Source of the DNA: Allorhizobium paknamense
Lineage (GTDB): Bacteria; Pseudomonadota; Alphaproteobacteria; Rhizobiales; Rhizobiaceae
Length of the DNA: 64,000 bases
Reading direction: 5' to 3'
NCBI RefSeq assembly: GCF_030815125.1
Contig: NZ_JAUSWH010000002.1
Coordinates: forward strand, 310,001-374,000
In this document: positions 8,093-15,163 of the stretch, in pieces
Position numbering within the stretch: the first letter of the stretch is position 1
How the letters are laid out: each line of letters begins with the position of its first letter
Notes under the pieces: model-generated
Seen by the model: the letters and a program-made list of their open reading frames with translations, nothing else
What the model was told of the DNA's origin: nothing
Database searches by the model: none
Position numbers and translations under genes: made by a program

Positions 8093-8746
8093 ATGGAAGC
8101 TGTCATTCTCGAAGAGACCCGTAGCGACGGGATCACCATCATCAGCGGCCGTCCGTTCATGGAAGATGCCAAGGGCAATCTTCTACCGGTCGGCAATATC
8201 AAGCCGGAAGACAAGCTGCAGGACGAAACCGTCCGCAAGATCATGAAATACGCCATGGAGCTTTCGGCGCAGGTCGCCCGGTTTCGCGGTCATACCGTTG
8301 CCGATCTCGGCGCATTCGATGCGCTGCTCGCCCAGGAATACGGCGCAAAGATCGGGGGCCAGAAGGGCAACCGCACCTATCAGACCATCGACGGCAAGAT
8401 GAAGGTGGTGGTGCAGGTGGCTGATCAGATCAGCTTCGGTCCGCAGTTGCAGATCGCCAAGGGGCTGATCGACGAGTGCCTGGTGGAGTGGTCGGCCGAG
8501 AGCCGCCCGGAGATCCAGGCCATCGTCACCCGCGCCTTCAACACCGACAAGGAAGGCCAGATCAACAAGTCTGAACTGTTCATGCTGCTGCGCCTCGACA
8601 TCGAAGACGAGCGCTGGAACCGCGCGATGGAGGCGATCCGCAACTCGATCACCGTCACGGGCTCCAAGGAGTATGTCCGGTTCTACACCCGCCAGAGCGC
8701 TGCCGATGCCTGGCAGGCCGTGACCATCGATCTGGCCAAGGCATGA
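8093..8746 (+). CDS. DUF3164 family phage protein
   Basis: A 217-residue protein with the hallmarks of DUF3164, a family found next to MuB in many Mu-like phages: 'DAKGNLLPVGNIKPEDKLQDETVRKIM', 'YGAKIGGQKGNRTYQTIDGKMKV', 'DLGAFDALLAQEYGAK', and the C-terminal 'SELFMLLRLDIEDERWNRAMEAIRNSI'. Its biochemical job is unknown. Its constant place between transposition genes and GemA suggests a role in early replication or host takeover. The start at 8093 is the only ATG before the conserved part, with a weak upstream AAGGAAT. Confidence 0.85.
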   Translation: MEAVILEETRSDGITIISGRPFMEDAKGNLLPVGNIKPEDKLQDETVRKIMKYAMELSAQVARFRGHTVADLGAFDALLAQEYGAKIGGQKGNRTYQTIDGKMKVVVQVADQISFGPQLQIAKGLIDECLVEWSAESRPEIQAIVTRAFNTDKEGQINKSELFMLLRLDIEDERWNRAMEAIRNSITVTGSKEYVRFYTRQSAADAWQAVTIDLAKA

Positions 8747-9045
8747 GGAGAATGGCGATGACGAAAAGATTTGTCTTTAACGTGACGACGCGGGTGGCCG
8801 TTTACATCGAGCCTGAGAAGCTTGCTCCCCTCATGCCTGAATTTAACGCCTCGATCTCCGATTTTGGCGATGGCGAAGATGCCTTGGAGCGTCATGCAGA
8901 ACACATTGCACAGTTGGCGGCTCACGGCGTGTGCGACTTCAATCCCAATGATTTCGTTGAAGGATATGGCATCGTGAAGGACGCAGGGATTGATGTCATT
9001 GTCACGAACGACGTCATCTGCGAGCGTTTAGGAGGTGCAGCATGA
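8743..9045 (+). CDS. small early phage protein, unknown
   Basis: A 100-residue protein overlapping the DUF3164 stop by 4 nt; ATG 8752 or 8758 are alternative starts (GGAG precedes 8752). The sequence alternates strands and helices and carries 'VCDFNPNDFVEGYGIVKDAGIDVIVTNDVICERL' at the C-terminus. No family recognised. It shares an ATGA overlap with the next gene. Confidence 0.55.
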   Translation: MRRMAMTKRFVFNVTTRVAVYIEPEKLAPLMPEFNASISDFGDGEDALERHAEHIAQLAAHGVCDFNPNDFVEGYGIVKDAGIDVIVTNDVICERLGGAA

Positions 9046-9311
9046 ACCACCTTTACGCTCGACTGAAAGCGGAGACGACTTGCCCCGTTTGCGGCTCGCC
9101 CGTTATGCCCATCACCCAACAGCAGGAACAGCTGCACATCGTTCGCTACCAGTGCAGCGCTGTTTTCGGGGTGAGCGACATCCTGCAGGTCGTCAACATC
9201 TACGATCCGTGCCCAACGCCTTCCCAGGTGGCTGCCAGCCATCTGATGACTGAGGCCGAATTGGCAGCTGAAAATCAGCATGAGCAGTCTCGTCAGGAGG
9301 TCGTTCTTTGA
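9042..9311 (+). CDS. small early phage protein with a zinc-ribbon half
   Basis: An 89-residue protein. The CPVCGS pair near residues 15-20 is a zinc-knuckle half-site, and later cysteines (YQCSAVF, DPCPTP) could complete a treble-clef or ribbon. This suggests DNA, RNA or protein binding. It overlaps the genes on either side by 4 nt. The function is unknown. Confidence 0.55.
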   Translation: MNHLYARLKAETTCPVCGSPVMPITQQQEQLHIVRYQCSAVFGVSDILQVVNIYDPCPTPSQVAASHLMTEAELAAENQHEQSRQEVVL

Positions 9312-9508
9312 TGAGTACGATCTATCTCTGCGAGGCATCTCGCCTGAAGAAGTATTCCGCCGCTGTGAAGGGCTCCCAGGCTGTCGTCACAATCGAAATC
9401 TCGGTTTCCGACCACGGCTCCCTTGGGTTCCTCCTGGAAGAACTTTCCAAAATTGAAAAAGCACAGAAGGCATGCGGCCTGACGCCGCCTAAGCCGACGA
9501 AGCCGTGA
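9308..9508 (+). CDS. small early phage protein, unknown
   Basis: A 66-residue protein with GGAGG upstream and 4-nt overlaps on both sides. It has an N-terminal beta stretch, a helical middle (LGFLLEELSKIEKAQKACGL) and a PKPTKP tail. Nothing recognised. Confidence 0.5.
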   Translation: MMSTIYLCEASRLKKYSAAVKGSQAVVTIEISVSDHGSLGFLLEELSKIEKAQKACGLTPPKPTKP

Positions 9509-9519
9509 AAGGATCCCCT

Positions 9520-10167
9520 ATGACATCCTCCATCGCAGCTATCCACGTCGCCAAGAAGCAGCTCGGCCTGGACGACGACACTTATCGCGCCAAGCTCGAA
9601 AAGATCACCGGCAAGGCCTCGGTCAAGCTGATGACCGAGGCCGAGCGCCAGACGGTGCTGACGGTGTTTCGCAACGAAGGCTTCGCGCCGGCTCCGGCCG
9701 GCGCAGGCAAACGCAAGTCGCTGACCGGAAAATTCGCCAAGAAGCTCCAGGCGCTCTGGATTGCGGGCTGGAACCTCGGTGTTGTCGAGAACCGTGACGA
9801 TGCCGCGCTGCTCGCCTTCGTCACCCGGCAGACCGGGCTGGACCATGTCCGCTTTCTCCACCATGCCGACGATGCCCGCTCGGCCATCGAAGGCCTGAAG
9901 CGGTGGCTGGCGCGCGAGGCGGGCGTTAGCTTCGGGAATAACAACGGCTATGACTGGCTGTCGAGCGACGGGGCGAAGATCGCCTGGGCGCAGTGGAGGA
10001 TCCTCTATCCCGGCTGCAGCCTGATCGTCCGTCAGGGTTTTGACCAGGAGGTGATGGCGCTTGCCGGTGATGACGTTCGGTGGATCGGGGATCTAACAGC
10101 CAGACACTGGCAGTTGGTAATGAACGCATTCGGTGAACGGGTTCGAGCGAGGAAGGGCGGTGCTTGA
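9520..10167 (+). CDS. GemA-like regulatory protein (Mu gp16, DUF1018)
   Basis: A 215-residue protein of the phage gp16/GemA family: 'AIHVAKKQLGLDDDTYRAKLEKITGKASVKLMTEAERQTVL', then 'KFAKKLQALWIAGWNLGVVENRDDAALLAFVTRQTGLDHVRFL' and 'DARSAIEGLKRWL'. In Mu, GemA changes host DNA relaxation and gene expression; the same is inferred here. I place the start at ATG 9520 (AAAGGA upstream) and not at the in-frame GTG 9505. The C-terminal ~60 residues are more variable and add a Trp-rich segment. It is the last clear gene of the early operon before the reversed gene at 10200-10748. Confidence 0.85.
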   Translation: MTSSIAAIHVAKKQLGLDDDTYRAKLEKITGKASVKLMTEAERQTVLTVFRNEGFAPAPAGAGKRKSLTGKFAKKLQALWIAGWNLGVVENRDDAALLAFVTRQTGLDHVRFLHHADDARSAIEGLKRWLAREAGVSFGNNNGYDWLSSDGAKIAWAQWRILYPGCSLIVRQGFDQEVMALAGDDVRWIGDLTARHWQLVMNAFGERVRARKGGA

Positions 10168-10199
10168 TGCTTGGAGACCCCATGCTCGCGCAGTTTGCG

Positions 10200-10748
10200 T
10201 CACCATCCGTGCTTAGGAGGTTCTATAATCGTGGACCCGTAACCAAGGTAAACGGTGCGGTCTCCATCCAGCAGAAACTCTCCGCGCACACCGAATTCGA
10301 CCGGACGTCTCGGAACTTCACTTTGCCAGCTGCAGCAGAAGGTCAAACCAACTTTCTCTGGCTGCATGTTCGGGCCACAGCCGGCGAGGCGCAACGGTAT
10401 GTCAAATCTATGGGCGCGGTTTCTGGAAGCTCTAAGCAGGGAAATTATTGCGCTAGCAGTATCCTTTCCATCCTCAAACACGATGATGCCCTCACGATAA
10501 TCAAGCGCCAGTTCATGGATCAACATCGGCCGACGATTATGATTCACGATCTCAATTACAATGGTGGCGTGAGAAGTAAATTCTTCGAAATCCCGTTGAT
10601 AAACAGAGAAGGACGGAGGGATATCGCCGAGGACCGCGTCTGCTTGGCGCTTTGCTTGACGGGCAGAGTGAAGTGCAAAAGCTGCAGAAAGCAATGCGAA
10701 CAATGCAGATGCTGCGGAAATCAGCAGATCGGGTTTAAGTTCAATCAT
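10200..10748 (-). CDS. membrane-anchored protein on the opposite strand (likely moron)
   Basis: A 182-residue protein read against the phage direction. It starts 'MIELKPDLLISAASALFALLSAAFAL', one N-terminal membrane helix, followed by a short basic helix (HSARQAKRQAD). The rest is a beta-rich domain ('IPPSFSVYQRDFEEFTSHATIVIEIVNHNRRPMLIHELALDY') of about 130 residues that would face the cytoplasm or periplasm. ATG 10748 has AGGGA just upstream; a longer frame to 10820 exists. The 160 bp after it toward the ASCH gene may hold its promoter. A lone reversed gene in the early operon is the classic layout of a moron expressed in the lysogen, for example for superinfection exclusion. The exact role is unknown. 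Confidence 0.65.
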   Translation of the reverse strand: MIELKPDLLISAASALFALLSAAFALHSARQAKRQADAVLGDIPPSFSVYQRDFEEFTSHATIVIEIVNHNRRPMLIHELALDYREGIIVFEDGKDTASAIISLLRASRNRAHRFDIPLRLAGCGPNMQPEKVGLTFCCSWQSEVPRRPVEFGVRGEFLLDGDRTVYLGYGSTIIEPPKHGW

Positions 10749-10909
10749 TTCCCTGGTTTCCAAACATCTAAAGCTGTTGCCTATGATCCAGGCGCACAGC
10801 TTAAGCATAACCTCGCTCAACCCAAAGCCAAGGCTGTGGATAGGTACAGATCTCCCACAGACTCTAATCCTTCTATTTTTTCAGCAACAAGCGGAAAGGT
10901 GGATTCGTG

Positions 10910-11347
10910 ATGGTCGCCTATGGCTTTAAATCATTTTTCGCCCCACAGATCGAGGACGGTACCAAGACCCACACGATCAGGGGCTATCGCCGCCGCCATG
11001 CCCATGTCGGCGAGCCTATCCAACTGTATCAGGGGATGCGGACACGCTACTGCCGGGCGATCATAGAGGACCCCGTCTGCATTGCGGTGTTGCCGATCGT
11101 GATCATGTCGACAGATCTGATAGATGCCGGCATTGCCTACATTGCCATCGATGGGCAGCCGCTGCATCGGGACGAGATCGAGCCTTTCGCCGCCTCAGAC
11201 GGGTTTGATCCGTTGCGCCTGGCTGGCCATGCGCCGGCCAAGCTGATAGGCGCGACGGCACGCGAAACCATGGGGCGTTTCTGGCGGCAGAGCTATGGCC
11301 AAAGTGTCTTCCAAGGCGTTCTTATAAAGTGGGAGCCGCGCCCATGA
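10910..11347 (+). CDS. ASCH-domain (PUA-like) phage protein
   Basis: A 145-residue protein. The N-terminus 'YGFKSFFAPQIEDGTKTHTIRGYRRRHAHVGEPIQLYQGMRT' is the ASCH signature, with the 'K..tIR' basic motif and a beta-barrel start. The end 'ARETMGRFWRQSYG' is also typical of phage members. ASCH domains bind or process RNA and modified nucleosides, and the phage ones are thought to act on host RNA. ATG 10910 follows a GTG at 10907, and either could serve with the AAAGG at about 10896. It overlaps the next gene by 4 nt. Confidence 0.8.
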   Translation: MVAYGFKSFFAPQIEDGTKTHTIRGYRRRHAHVGEPIQLYQGMRTRYCRAIIEDPVCIAVLPIVIMSTDLIDAGIAYIAIDGQPLHRDEIEPFAASDGFDPLRLAGHAPAKLIGATARETMGRFWRQSYGQSVFQGVLIKWEPRP

Positions 11348-11598
11348 GGAAGCCTCCCGCCAACCCAATGCCGGAAACCGGCTTCACCATTGCCGTCGTC
11401 ACCGACCATGCTGTTCTTCGCTTCCTGGAGCGCAGGCACGGCATTGATGTCGAGGCGATCCGCGCAGAGATCCGCGACTTGTGCACCACCGGCGTCCGCT
11501 TTGGCGCTGCCAAGGTGATCGCGGATGGGATGAAGTTTGTCATCCAGGACCAAGATGTCGTGACCTGCTTCCGTGTTCAGCAGGGCAAGAGGATCTGA
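11344..11598 (+). CDS. small phage protein, unknown
   Basis: An 84-residue protein with the middle 'TDHAVLRFLERRHGIDVEAIRAEIRDL' and end 'FVIQDQDVVTCFRVQQGKRI', a compact helix-plus-strand layout seen in small phage proteins of related Mu-like phages. ATG 11344 overlaps the ASCH stop. No proven function. Confidence 0.65.
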   Translation: MRKPPANPMPETGFTIAVVTDHAVLRFLERRHGIDVEAIRAEIRDLCTTGVRFGAAKVIADGMKFVIQDQDVVTCFRVQQGKRI

Positions 11599-11792
11599 TG
11601 ATGACGCCCGCGCTGCCTCTTTTTCTCACGGACGATTTGAAGAGGCTGCGAGACCGGCGTGAAGCGCTTTTGAAGCGCCTTCAAACCATGCGCCCGCACG
11701 AGCGTGGCAGATATGAAAAACTCGGAGAATTGAAAGCCGTGACGAAGGAAATCCTGATCATCGAGCAGCAGTTGGAGGTGCGCCGTGGCTGA
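11598..11792 (+). CDS. small helical phage protein
   Basis: A 64-residue, strongly charged helical protein (LKRLRDRREALLKRLQTMRPHERGRYEKLGELKAVTKEILIIEQQL), probably a coiled-coil hairpin. ATG 11598 (or 11601) overlaps the previous stop, and the end overlaps the GTG start of the activator gene by 8 nt. Confidence 0.6.
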   Translation: MMTPALPLFLTDDLKRLRDRREALLKRLQTMRPHERGRYEKLGELKAVTKEILIIEQQLEVRRG

Positions 11793-12144
11793 GATCCGCG
11801 TGCCCGCCCATATCCAGCCGTATGTGACGGCGATCGGCATCGAGCAGGCTATCGAATTCCTGCTCGCCTTCGGCGGCTCCTATGTCTATCTTTCGGAGAA
11901 CCCTCAGAAGGGTTCGTCAGTCGCCGCAGAAATGGGGATGGACGCAGCTATGCGGTTGGCAGCAAAGGTCGGCTCTGGTGCTTTATACGTGCCGACAGCA
12001 AAGCCCTTTATCGCCAGCCATTTAAAGTATAATAAGGGCCTGAACACGAACGATATTGCCCGCAAGCTGCACACGACCCACAAGACAGTTAGCAAGTGGC
12101 TACGTTCCGGTGAAGCCAATCAACTCGATCTCTTCGATTATTGA
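11785..12144 (+). CDS. Mor/C-like transcription activator (candidate late-gene switch)
   Basis: A 119-residue protein starting at GTG 11785 with GGAGG 8 nt upstream. The N-terminal part (residues 5-70) is a helical dimerisation-like region. The C-terminal part ('SHLKYNKGLNTNDIARKLHTTHKTVSKWLRSG') is a helix-turn-helix of the Mor/C type. In Mu, Mor turns on the middle promoter and C turns on the late promoters. Here one protein sits at the early/late boundary, and its stop codon is one base from the first copy of the 23-nt late element (12146). It is the best candidate to bind that element. This link is inferred from position only. Confidence 0.75.
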   Translation: MAEIRVPAHIQPYVTAIGIEQAIEFLLAFGGSYVYLSENPQKGSSVAAEMGMDAAMRLAAKVGSGALYVPTAKPFIASHLKYNKGLNTNDIARKLHTTHKTVSKWLRSGEANQLDLFDY

Positions 12145-12145
12145 C

Positions 12146-12168
12146 CCGGTCACCCTACCGGCTGTTTT
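12146..12168 (+). promoter_or_regulatory. late-block element, copy 1 (before lysis genes)
   Basis: One of three identical 23-nt elements: a dyad CCGGT / ACCGG around the loop CACCCT, followed by CTGTTTT. It begins one base after the activator stop codon and 99 nt before the endolysin start. TTGACA overlaps its end (12167-12172) and could be a -35 box. The position equals that of Plys in Mu. In RNA the dyad would form a 5-bp hairpin with a U-rich tail, so a role as terminator or antiterminator signal is the alternative. Confidence 0.75.
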
Positions 12169-12201
12169 GACACGCCCATAACGAGCAAATTCGATCTCAG
12201 C

Positions 12202-12226
12202 AAAGCCGGTCTTGCCCGGCTTTTTT
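12202..12226 (+). terminator. terminator-like hairpin in the lysis leader
   Basis: Stem AAAGCCGG / CCGGCTTT, loop TCTTGC and a T run, between the late element and the endolysin start (12245). It would end transcripts from the early operon. If late transcripts begin at the 23-nt element they must read through it. Confidence 0.7.
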
Positions 12227-12244
12227 CTTTCGCTGGGAACGATC

Positions 12245-12751
12245 ATGAACAACTGGCCGAAACAGTCCGCCGTCGCCGATTTCTACGGCAGCAATCTCAA
12301 AATCACCAAGGGTGTCGCCGGGCCTGATCCGGCCTGGGAGAAGGCAAACCTCGTGCTGGTGCCGATCCCGTGGAAGGCTGTTGCCGCTTGGGACGCCTCT
12401 CTGCCCATCAAATCCTTCCGCGTTCATGCCAAGTGCGCCGATAGCCTCGGCCGCGTCCTCGGCAATATCTGGGACGCGTTTTGGCGGAACCAGAAGAACA
12501 TCGAGGGCGCTGGCATCCATCTGATCGGCGGCGGCTATAACTGGCGGCAGATGCGCGGCAAGGCTGCCCTTTCCATGCACGCCTATGGCTGCGCCGTGGA
12601 TCTCGATCCGGCCAACAACGGTCTCGGCGATCCGACGCCCGACATGGATGAGCGTGTCGTGGATGCGTTTGAAGACGAAGGCTGGATCTGGGGCGGCCGC
12701 TGGTCGCCGCAGCGCCGCGACGGCATGCATTTCCAGGCGGCAATCGTATGA
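12245..12751 (+). CDS. M15-family peptidoglycan peptidase (endolysin)
   Basis: A 168-residue zinc peptidase predicted to cut peptide bridges in peptidoglycan (L-alanyl-D-glutamate or D-Ala-D-Ala type). The metal site is visible: H112 and D119 in 'SMHAYGCAVDLDP' and H162 in 'GMHFQ'. A conserved 'WGG.W' lies before the last histidine. There is no signal peptide or membrane anchor, so export should depend on a holin encoded nearby. ATG 12245 with GGGAACG upstream is chosen. It is the first gene of the late lysis block and overlaps the small membrane gene by 4 nt. Confidence 0.9.
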   Translation: MNNWPKQSAVADFYGSNLKITKGVAGPDPAWEKANLVLVPIPWKAVAAWDASLPIKSFRVHAKCADSLGRVLGNIWDAFWRNQKNIEGAGIHLIGGGYNWRQMRGKAALSMHAYGCAVDLDPANNGLGDPTPDMDERVVDAFEDEGWIWGGRWSPQRRDGMHFQAAIV

Positions 12752-12924
12752 AGATCAGCATCAGACGGAAGGTGGCTATGACGGCGGTGCTGGCCAGTAT
12801 CTATCTGGCCGTCTGCACCGGCGCATCGTGGATTGCCGGTCACGCCCTGCTGAATGCCGTTGTCGCCGCTCTCCTGGCCGTTCCCTTTGCGTGGCTGATC
12901 CGTGAGACTTGGAGCGACGACTGA
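12748..12924 (+). CDS. small membrane protein, holin-like
   Basis: A 58-residue protein with two hydrophobic segments ('MTAVLASIYLAVCTGASWI' and 'LLNAVVAALLAVPFAWLI'), a basic N-terminus and an acidic C-terminus (RETWSDD). The size, position directly after the endolysin and overlaps with both neighbours (ATGA before, TGATG after) suit a holin or antiholin. No family match is claimed. Confidence 0.65.
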   Translation: MKISIRRKVAMTAVLASIYLAVCTGASWIAGHALLNAVVAALLAVPFAWLIRETWSDD

Positions 12925-13196
12925 TGGAGCGGCCGTCCTACACCACCTCGAAACAATGGCTCTGGTGCTCCGGCGCTCTCGCCTGGGCGGTGATCCTGGC
13001 GCTGACGCTGTCGGCCTGCCTCGGCTCGGATCAGGCGGTCGCCTTCGGCACCATCGCCGTGCCGAGCATGGTTGGCCTGATCGTGGCGCTGCTCGGCGTC
13101 CACCGCGCCTTCGGTTCTCTGGACATGCGGGCGATGACGCGCGGCCCGAAGCCCGATCCGCCTTGTTTTGATCCTCCCGCCGGAGGTCAGTCATGA
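12924..13196 (+). CDS. two-helix membrane protein of the lysis cassette
   Basis: A 90-residue protein with membrane helices at about residues 12-31 ('LWCSGALAWAVILALTLSAC') and 38-60 ('VAFGTIAVPSMVGLIVALLG'), and a polar Pro-rich C-terminus. It is a second holin candidate or a holin partner. ATG 12924 shares one base with the preceding stop. It overlaps the i-spanin start by 4 nt. Confidence 0.65.
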   Translation: MERPSYTTSKQWLWCSGALAWAVILALTLSACLGSDQAVAFGTIAVPSMVGLIVALLGVHRAFGSLDMRAMTRGPKPDPPCFDPPAGGQS

Positions 13197-13546
13197 ACCG
13201 TTATCTCGTGATCGGCCTCGGCGCTCTTGCGATTACCGCCGCTATCGTCTGGGGCGGGGTTGCTGCGGTCAGCAAGGTCGAGAGCCTGGTAGATAAAGCC
13301 GCAGCCTCGGCTCGCAGCGAGCGCGACAATTACTGGCGCGCCGAGATCGAGAAATCGAACGCGGCTGCCCAGGCAAAGATTGCCGAAACCCTCAAGCAAA
13401 CCATGGCCGCACAGGATGCGGCCCGCGATCAGATCGAGGCCGCCAACCAGCGTGCCGATGCATTGGAGAAACAGAATGTGTCTTTGCCGGATGATGGCAC
13501 TGGTGGCATTAGCCGCGCTCGCGTCCGGCTGCTCAATCAGCGCTGA
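13193..13546 (+). CDS. Rz-like inner-membrane spanin
   Basis: A 117-residue protein with an N-terminal membrane helix ('YLVIGLGALAITAAIVWGGVAAV') followed by a long periplasmic coiled coil (residues 30-95, rich in A, E, K, Q). This is the i-spanin layout. A second frame (13476-13751) coding a lipoprotein starts inside it, as for Rz/Rz1. Together they are predicted to fuse inner and outer membranes in the last step of lysis. Confidence 0.8.
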   Translation: MNRYLVIGLGALAITAAIVWGGVAAVSKVESLVDKAAASARSERDNYWRAEIEKSNAAAQAKIAETLKQTMAAQDAARDQIEAANQRADALEKQNVSLPDDGTGGISRARVRLLNQR

Positions 13547-13751
13547 CACCCCGCCCGTCGTCAAGACAGTCTATGTCGAGCGCGAGGTCCCGGAGGCATC
13601 CAAGGTGCCCTGCGCCGCCCCTGTTTCGCTGCCGGATCGGCGGCTGAGTGAGCCGGAAAGCGCGACCTATTGGGGGCAAGATCGGACGGCGCTGCGCACC
13701 TGCGAGGCCCGTCGCGCCGCTGCCGTCTCGGGGGGCGCCAATGTTCAGTAA
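13476..13751 (+). CDS. Rz1-like outer-membrane lipoprotein spanin, nested start
   Basis: A 91-residue protein whose start ATG 13476 (GGAG 8 nt before) lies within the Rz-like gene in a different frame. The signal sequence 'MMALVALAALASGC' ends in a lipobox (LASGC), giving a mature lipidated cysteine. The mature part is Pro-rich (ADTPPVVKTVYVEREVPEASKVPC). It extends 200 nt past the Rz-like stop, so the pair is overlapping rather than fully embedded. Confidence 0.8.
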   Translation: MCLCRMMALVALAALASGCSISADTPPVVKTVYVEREVPEASKVPCAAPVSLPDRRLSEPESATYWGQDRTALRTCEARRAAAVSGGANVQ

Positions 13752-13959
13752 TGCCCATTTTGAATTGGCCGAGGAACGGGTGGAGCAAGAGCGAGAGGCG
13801 CAGGTCGCGGCAGCCCGGGCGGATCTCCGGAGGGATGGCGCAGACGAGTGCGTCGATTGCGGGCAGCAGATCCCGCTGGCGCGCAGGCGCGCCTATCCGG
13901 CTGCTTCGCGCTGCATCAACTGTCAGACCGAGATCGAGCGGGAGGTGTATTGCCGATGA
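13741..13959 (+). CDS. DksA/TraR-type C4 zinc-finger protein
   Basis: A 72-residue protein with an N-terminal helix and a zinc finger made of 'CVDCGQQIP' and 'CINCQTEIE', with 'RRRAYPAASRC' between. Phage members of this family resemble TraR, which binds the RNA polymerase secondary channel and mimics DksA plus ppGpp. It may tune host transcription late in infection. It overlaps the o-spanin stop and the DUF2730 gene. Confidence 0.8.
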   Translation: MFSNAHFELAEERVEQEREAQVAAARADLRRDGADECVDCGQQIPLARRRAYPAASRCINCQTEIEREVYCR

Positions 13960-14291
13960 TCCTCGATTTGACAGCTATTGCGAGCTTTATTGCCGTTGCA
14001 CTTTCCGGTCTCAATCTGCTGGCCTTGATCCGCAACATGTTGTCGTCCGGCGAGCGAAAACTGGATGAGAGGATCACCAAGGTTGAGGGCACCCTGATTG
14101 AACATGACCGCCGTGTTCAGGCTGTTGAGGGGGAGCTGAAGCACATGCCCGACAAGGAGACAGTCCAGAAACTCCAGCTGGATATGGCAGAGATGAAGGC
14201 TCAACTGACTGCCATGGTGAAGGCGACGGAAGCGACGGAACGGGCGACGCGCCGGGTCGAGGATTTTTTGCTGAAGCGTGGGGCTGACTAA
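13956..14291 (+). CDS. DUF2730 family phage protein
   Basis: A 111-residue protein with one N-terminal membrane helix ('LTAIASFIAVALSGLNLLALI') and a long coiled-coil region (residues 30-105: 'ERITKVEGTLIEHDRRVQAVEGELKHMPDKETVQKLQLDMAEMKAQL'). This is the DUF2730 pattern found in Mu-like phages just before the terminase genes. The function is unknown; the topology suggests a membrane-attached spacer, perhaps helping lysis. Confidence 0.8.
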   Translation: MILDLTAIASFIAVALSGLNLLALIRNMLSSGERKLDERITKVEGTLIEHDRRVQAVEGELKHMPDKETVQKLQLDMAEMKAQLTAMVKATEATERATRRVEDFLLKRGAD

Positions 14292-14590
14292 TGAGTGATT
14301 TCAACGAGTTTTTGACGGAGGATGCGCGCCTGGTCGTTCTCAAGGCCTTGGCGCAGGAGAGCAACGCGACCCTGAATGAAACGATCTTGACCCGCATACT
14401 GGAGATGTTCGGGCATAATCGGTCGCGTGAGTGGGTGCGGACCCAGCTTTCAAAGTTGTCAGAGCTTGGGGCCGTGCGCACGACGCAGGCCGGGAGCGTG
14501 GTCATCGCATCGCTAACCCAGGCTGGTCTCGATCACGTGGAGCGCCGGTCGTTCATCTCTGGCATCGCCAAGCCGTCGCTGGGGGGCTGA
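14291..14590 (+). CDS. winged-helix phage protein (VpaChn25_0724 type)
   Basis: A 99-residue winged-helix protein ('RLVVLKALAQESNATLNETILTRILEMFGHNRSREWVRTQLSKLSELGAVRT'). It belongs to the family of short phage proteins placed between DUF2730 and the small terminase in Mu-like phages (Mu gp26 position). DNA binding is likely; it may help terminase recognise the packaging site. It shares a base with the previous stop. Confidence 0.75.
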   Translation: MSDFNEFLTEDARLVVLKALAQESNATLNETILTRILEMFGHNRSREWVRTQLSKLSELGAVRTTQAGSVVIASLTQAGLDHVERRSFISGIAKPSLGG

Positions 14591-14593
14591 CGT

Positions 14594-15163
14594 ATGGCCG
14601 GCCGAGGACGTCTTTCCAATCTCGACCAGTTGCCCGAGGAGGCGCAGGACGATCTGATCTGGGCGATCAGTGAGCTAAACCAGCGCCGGCGCTCCCAGGC
14701 TGATATCCTGTTCGAGTTCAACGATCGGCTTGAAGCCAAAGGCATCGAGCCTGTTTCCAGGTCGGCGTTCAATCGCCGCGCTACGCGTCTGGCAAGGCGA
14801 ACCATGCAACTGGAAGAGCGCCGGTTTATCTATGCCGGGGTTGCCGAGCGTCTGACCCCCGACGAAGTCGGCAAGACCGATCTCGTGCTTGGTGAGTTCC
14901 TGAAAACCCTGATCGACGATCTCCTGGACAAAGAAGAGATGGGGACCAAGAACGCCATGGAACTGGCGAAGGCCTATAAGGAGACGCTGGTCGCGCAACG
15001 CCATTCAATTGAGTTGCGCCGGAAGGCCGAAGAGCAGGCGAAAGCCAAGCTTATCAAGGCCGTCGATCAGGTCGCTGGGGCTGTCCAATCTGGTGAAAAG
15101 CCGGACGGCCAGGAAGTCTTGCGCAAGATCCGCGAAGACATCTACGGGATCTTTGAAAAATGA
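14594..15163 (+). CDS. small terminase-like protein (DUF3486, Mu gp27)
   Basis: A 189-residue helical protein with the DUF3486 pattern 'GRLSNLDQLPEEAQDDLIWAISELNQRRRSQADILFEFNDRL' (an HTH for DNA binding) and a long helical C-half. In Mu-like phages this protein sits before the large terminase and is thought to be its small subunit. It should recognise the phage left end (pac) so packaging starts in flanking host DNA. It overlaps the large subunit gene by 4 nt. Confidence 0.85.
   Translation: MAGRGRLSNLDQLPEEAQDDLIWAISELNQRRRSQADILFEFNDRLEAKGIEPVSRSAFNRRATRLARRTMQLEERRFIYAGVAERLTPDEVGKTDLVLGEFLKTLIDDLLDKEEMGTKNAMELAKAYKETLVAQRHSIELRRKAEEQAKAKLIKAVDQVAGAVQSGEKPDGQEVLRKIREDIYGIFEK

Noticed and set aside
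10164..10910. Rightward 248-codon frame across the reversed gene
   Set aside because: It is antisense to a leftward gene with a clear membrane helix and ribosome binding site; the rightward translation has no recognisable features and odd Cys/Lys-rich composition.
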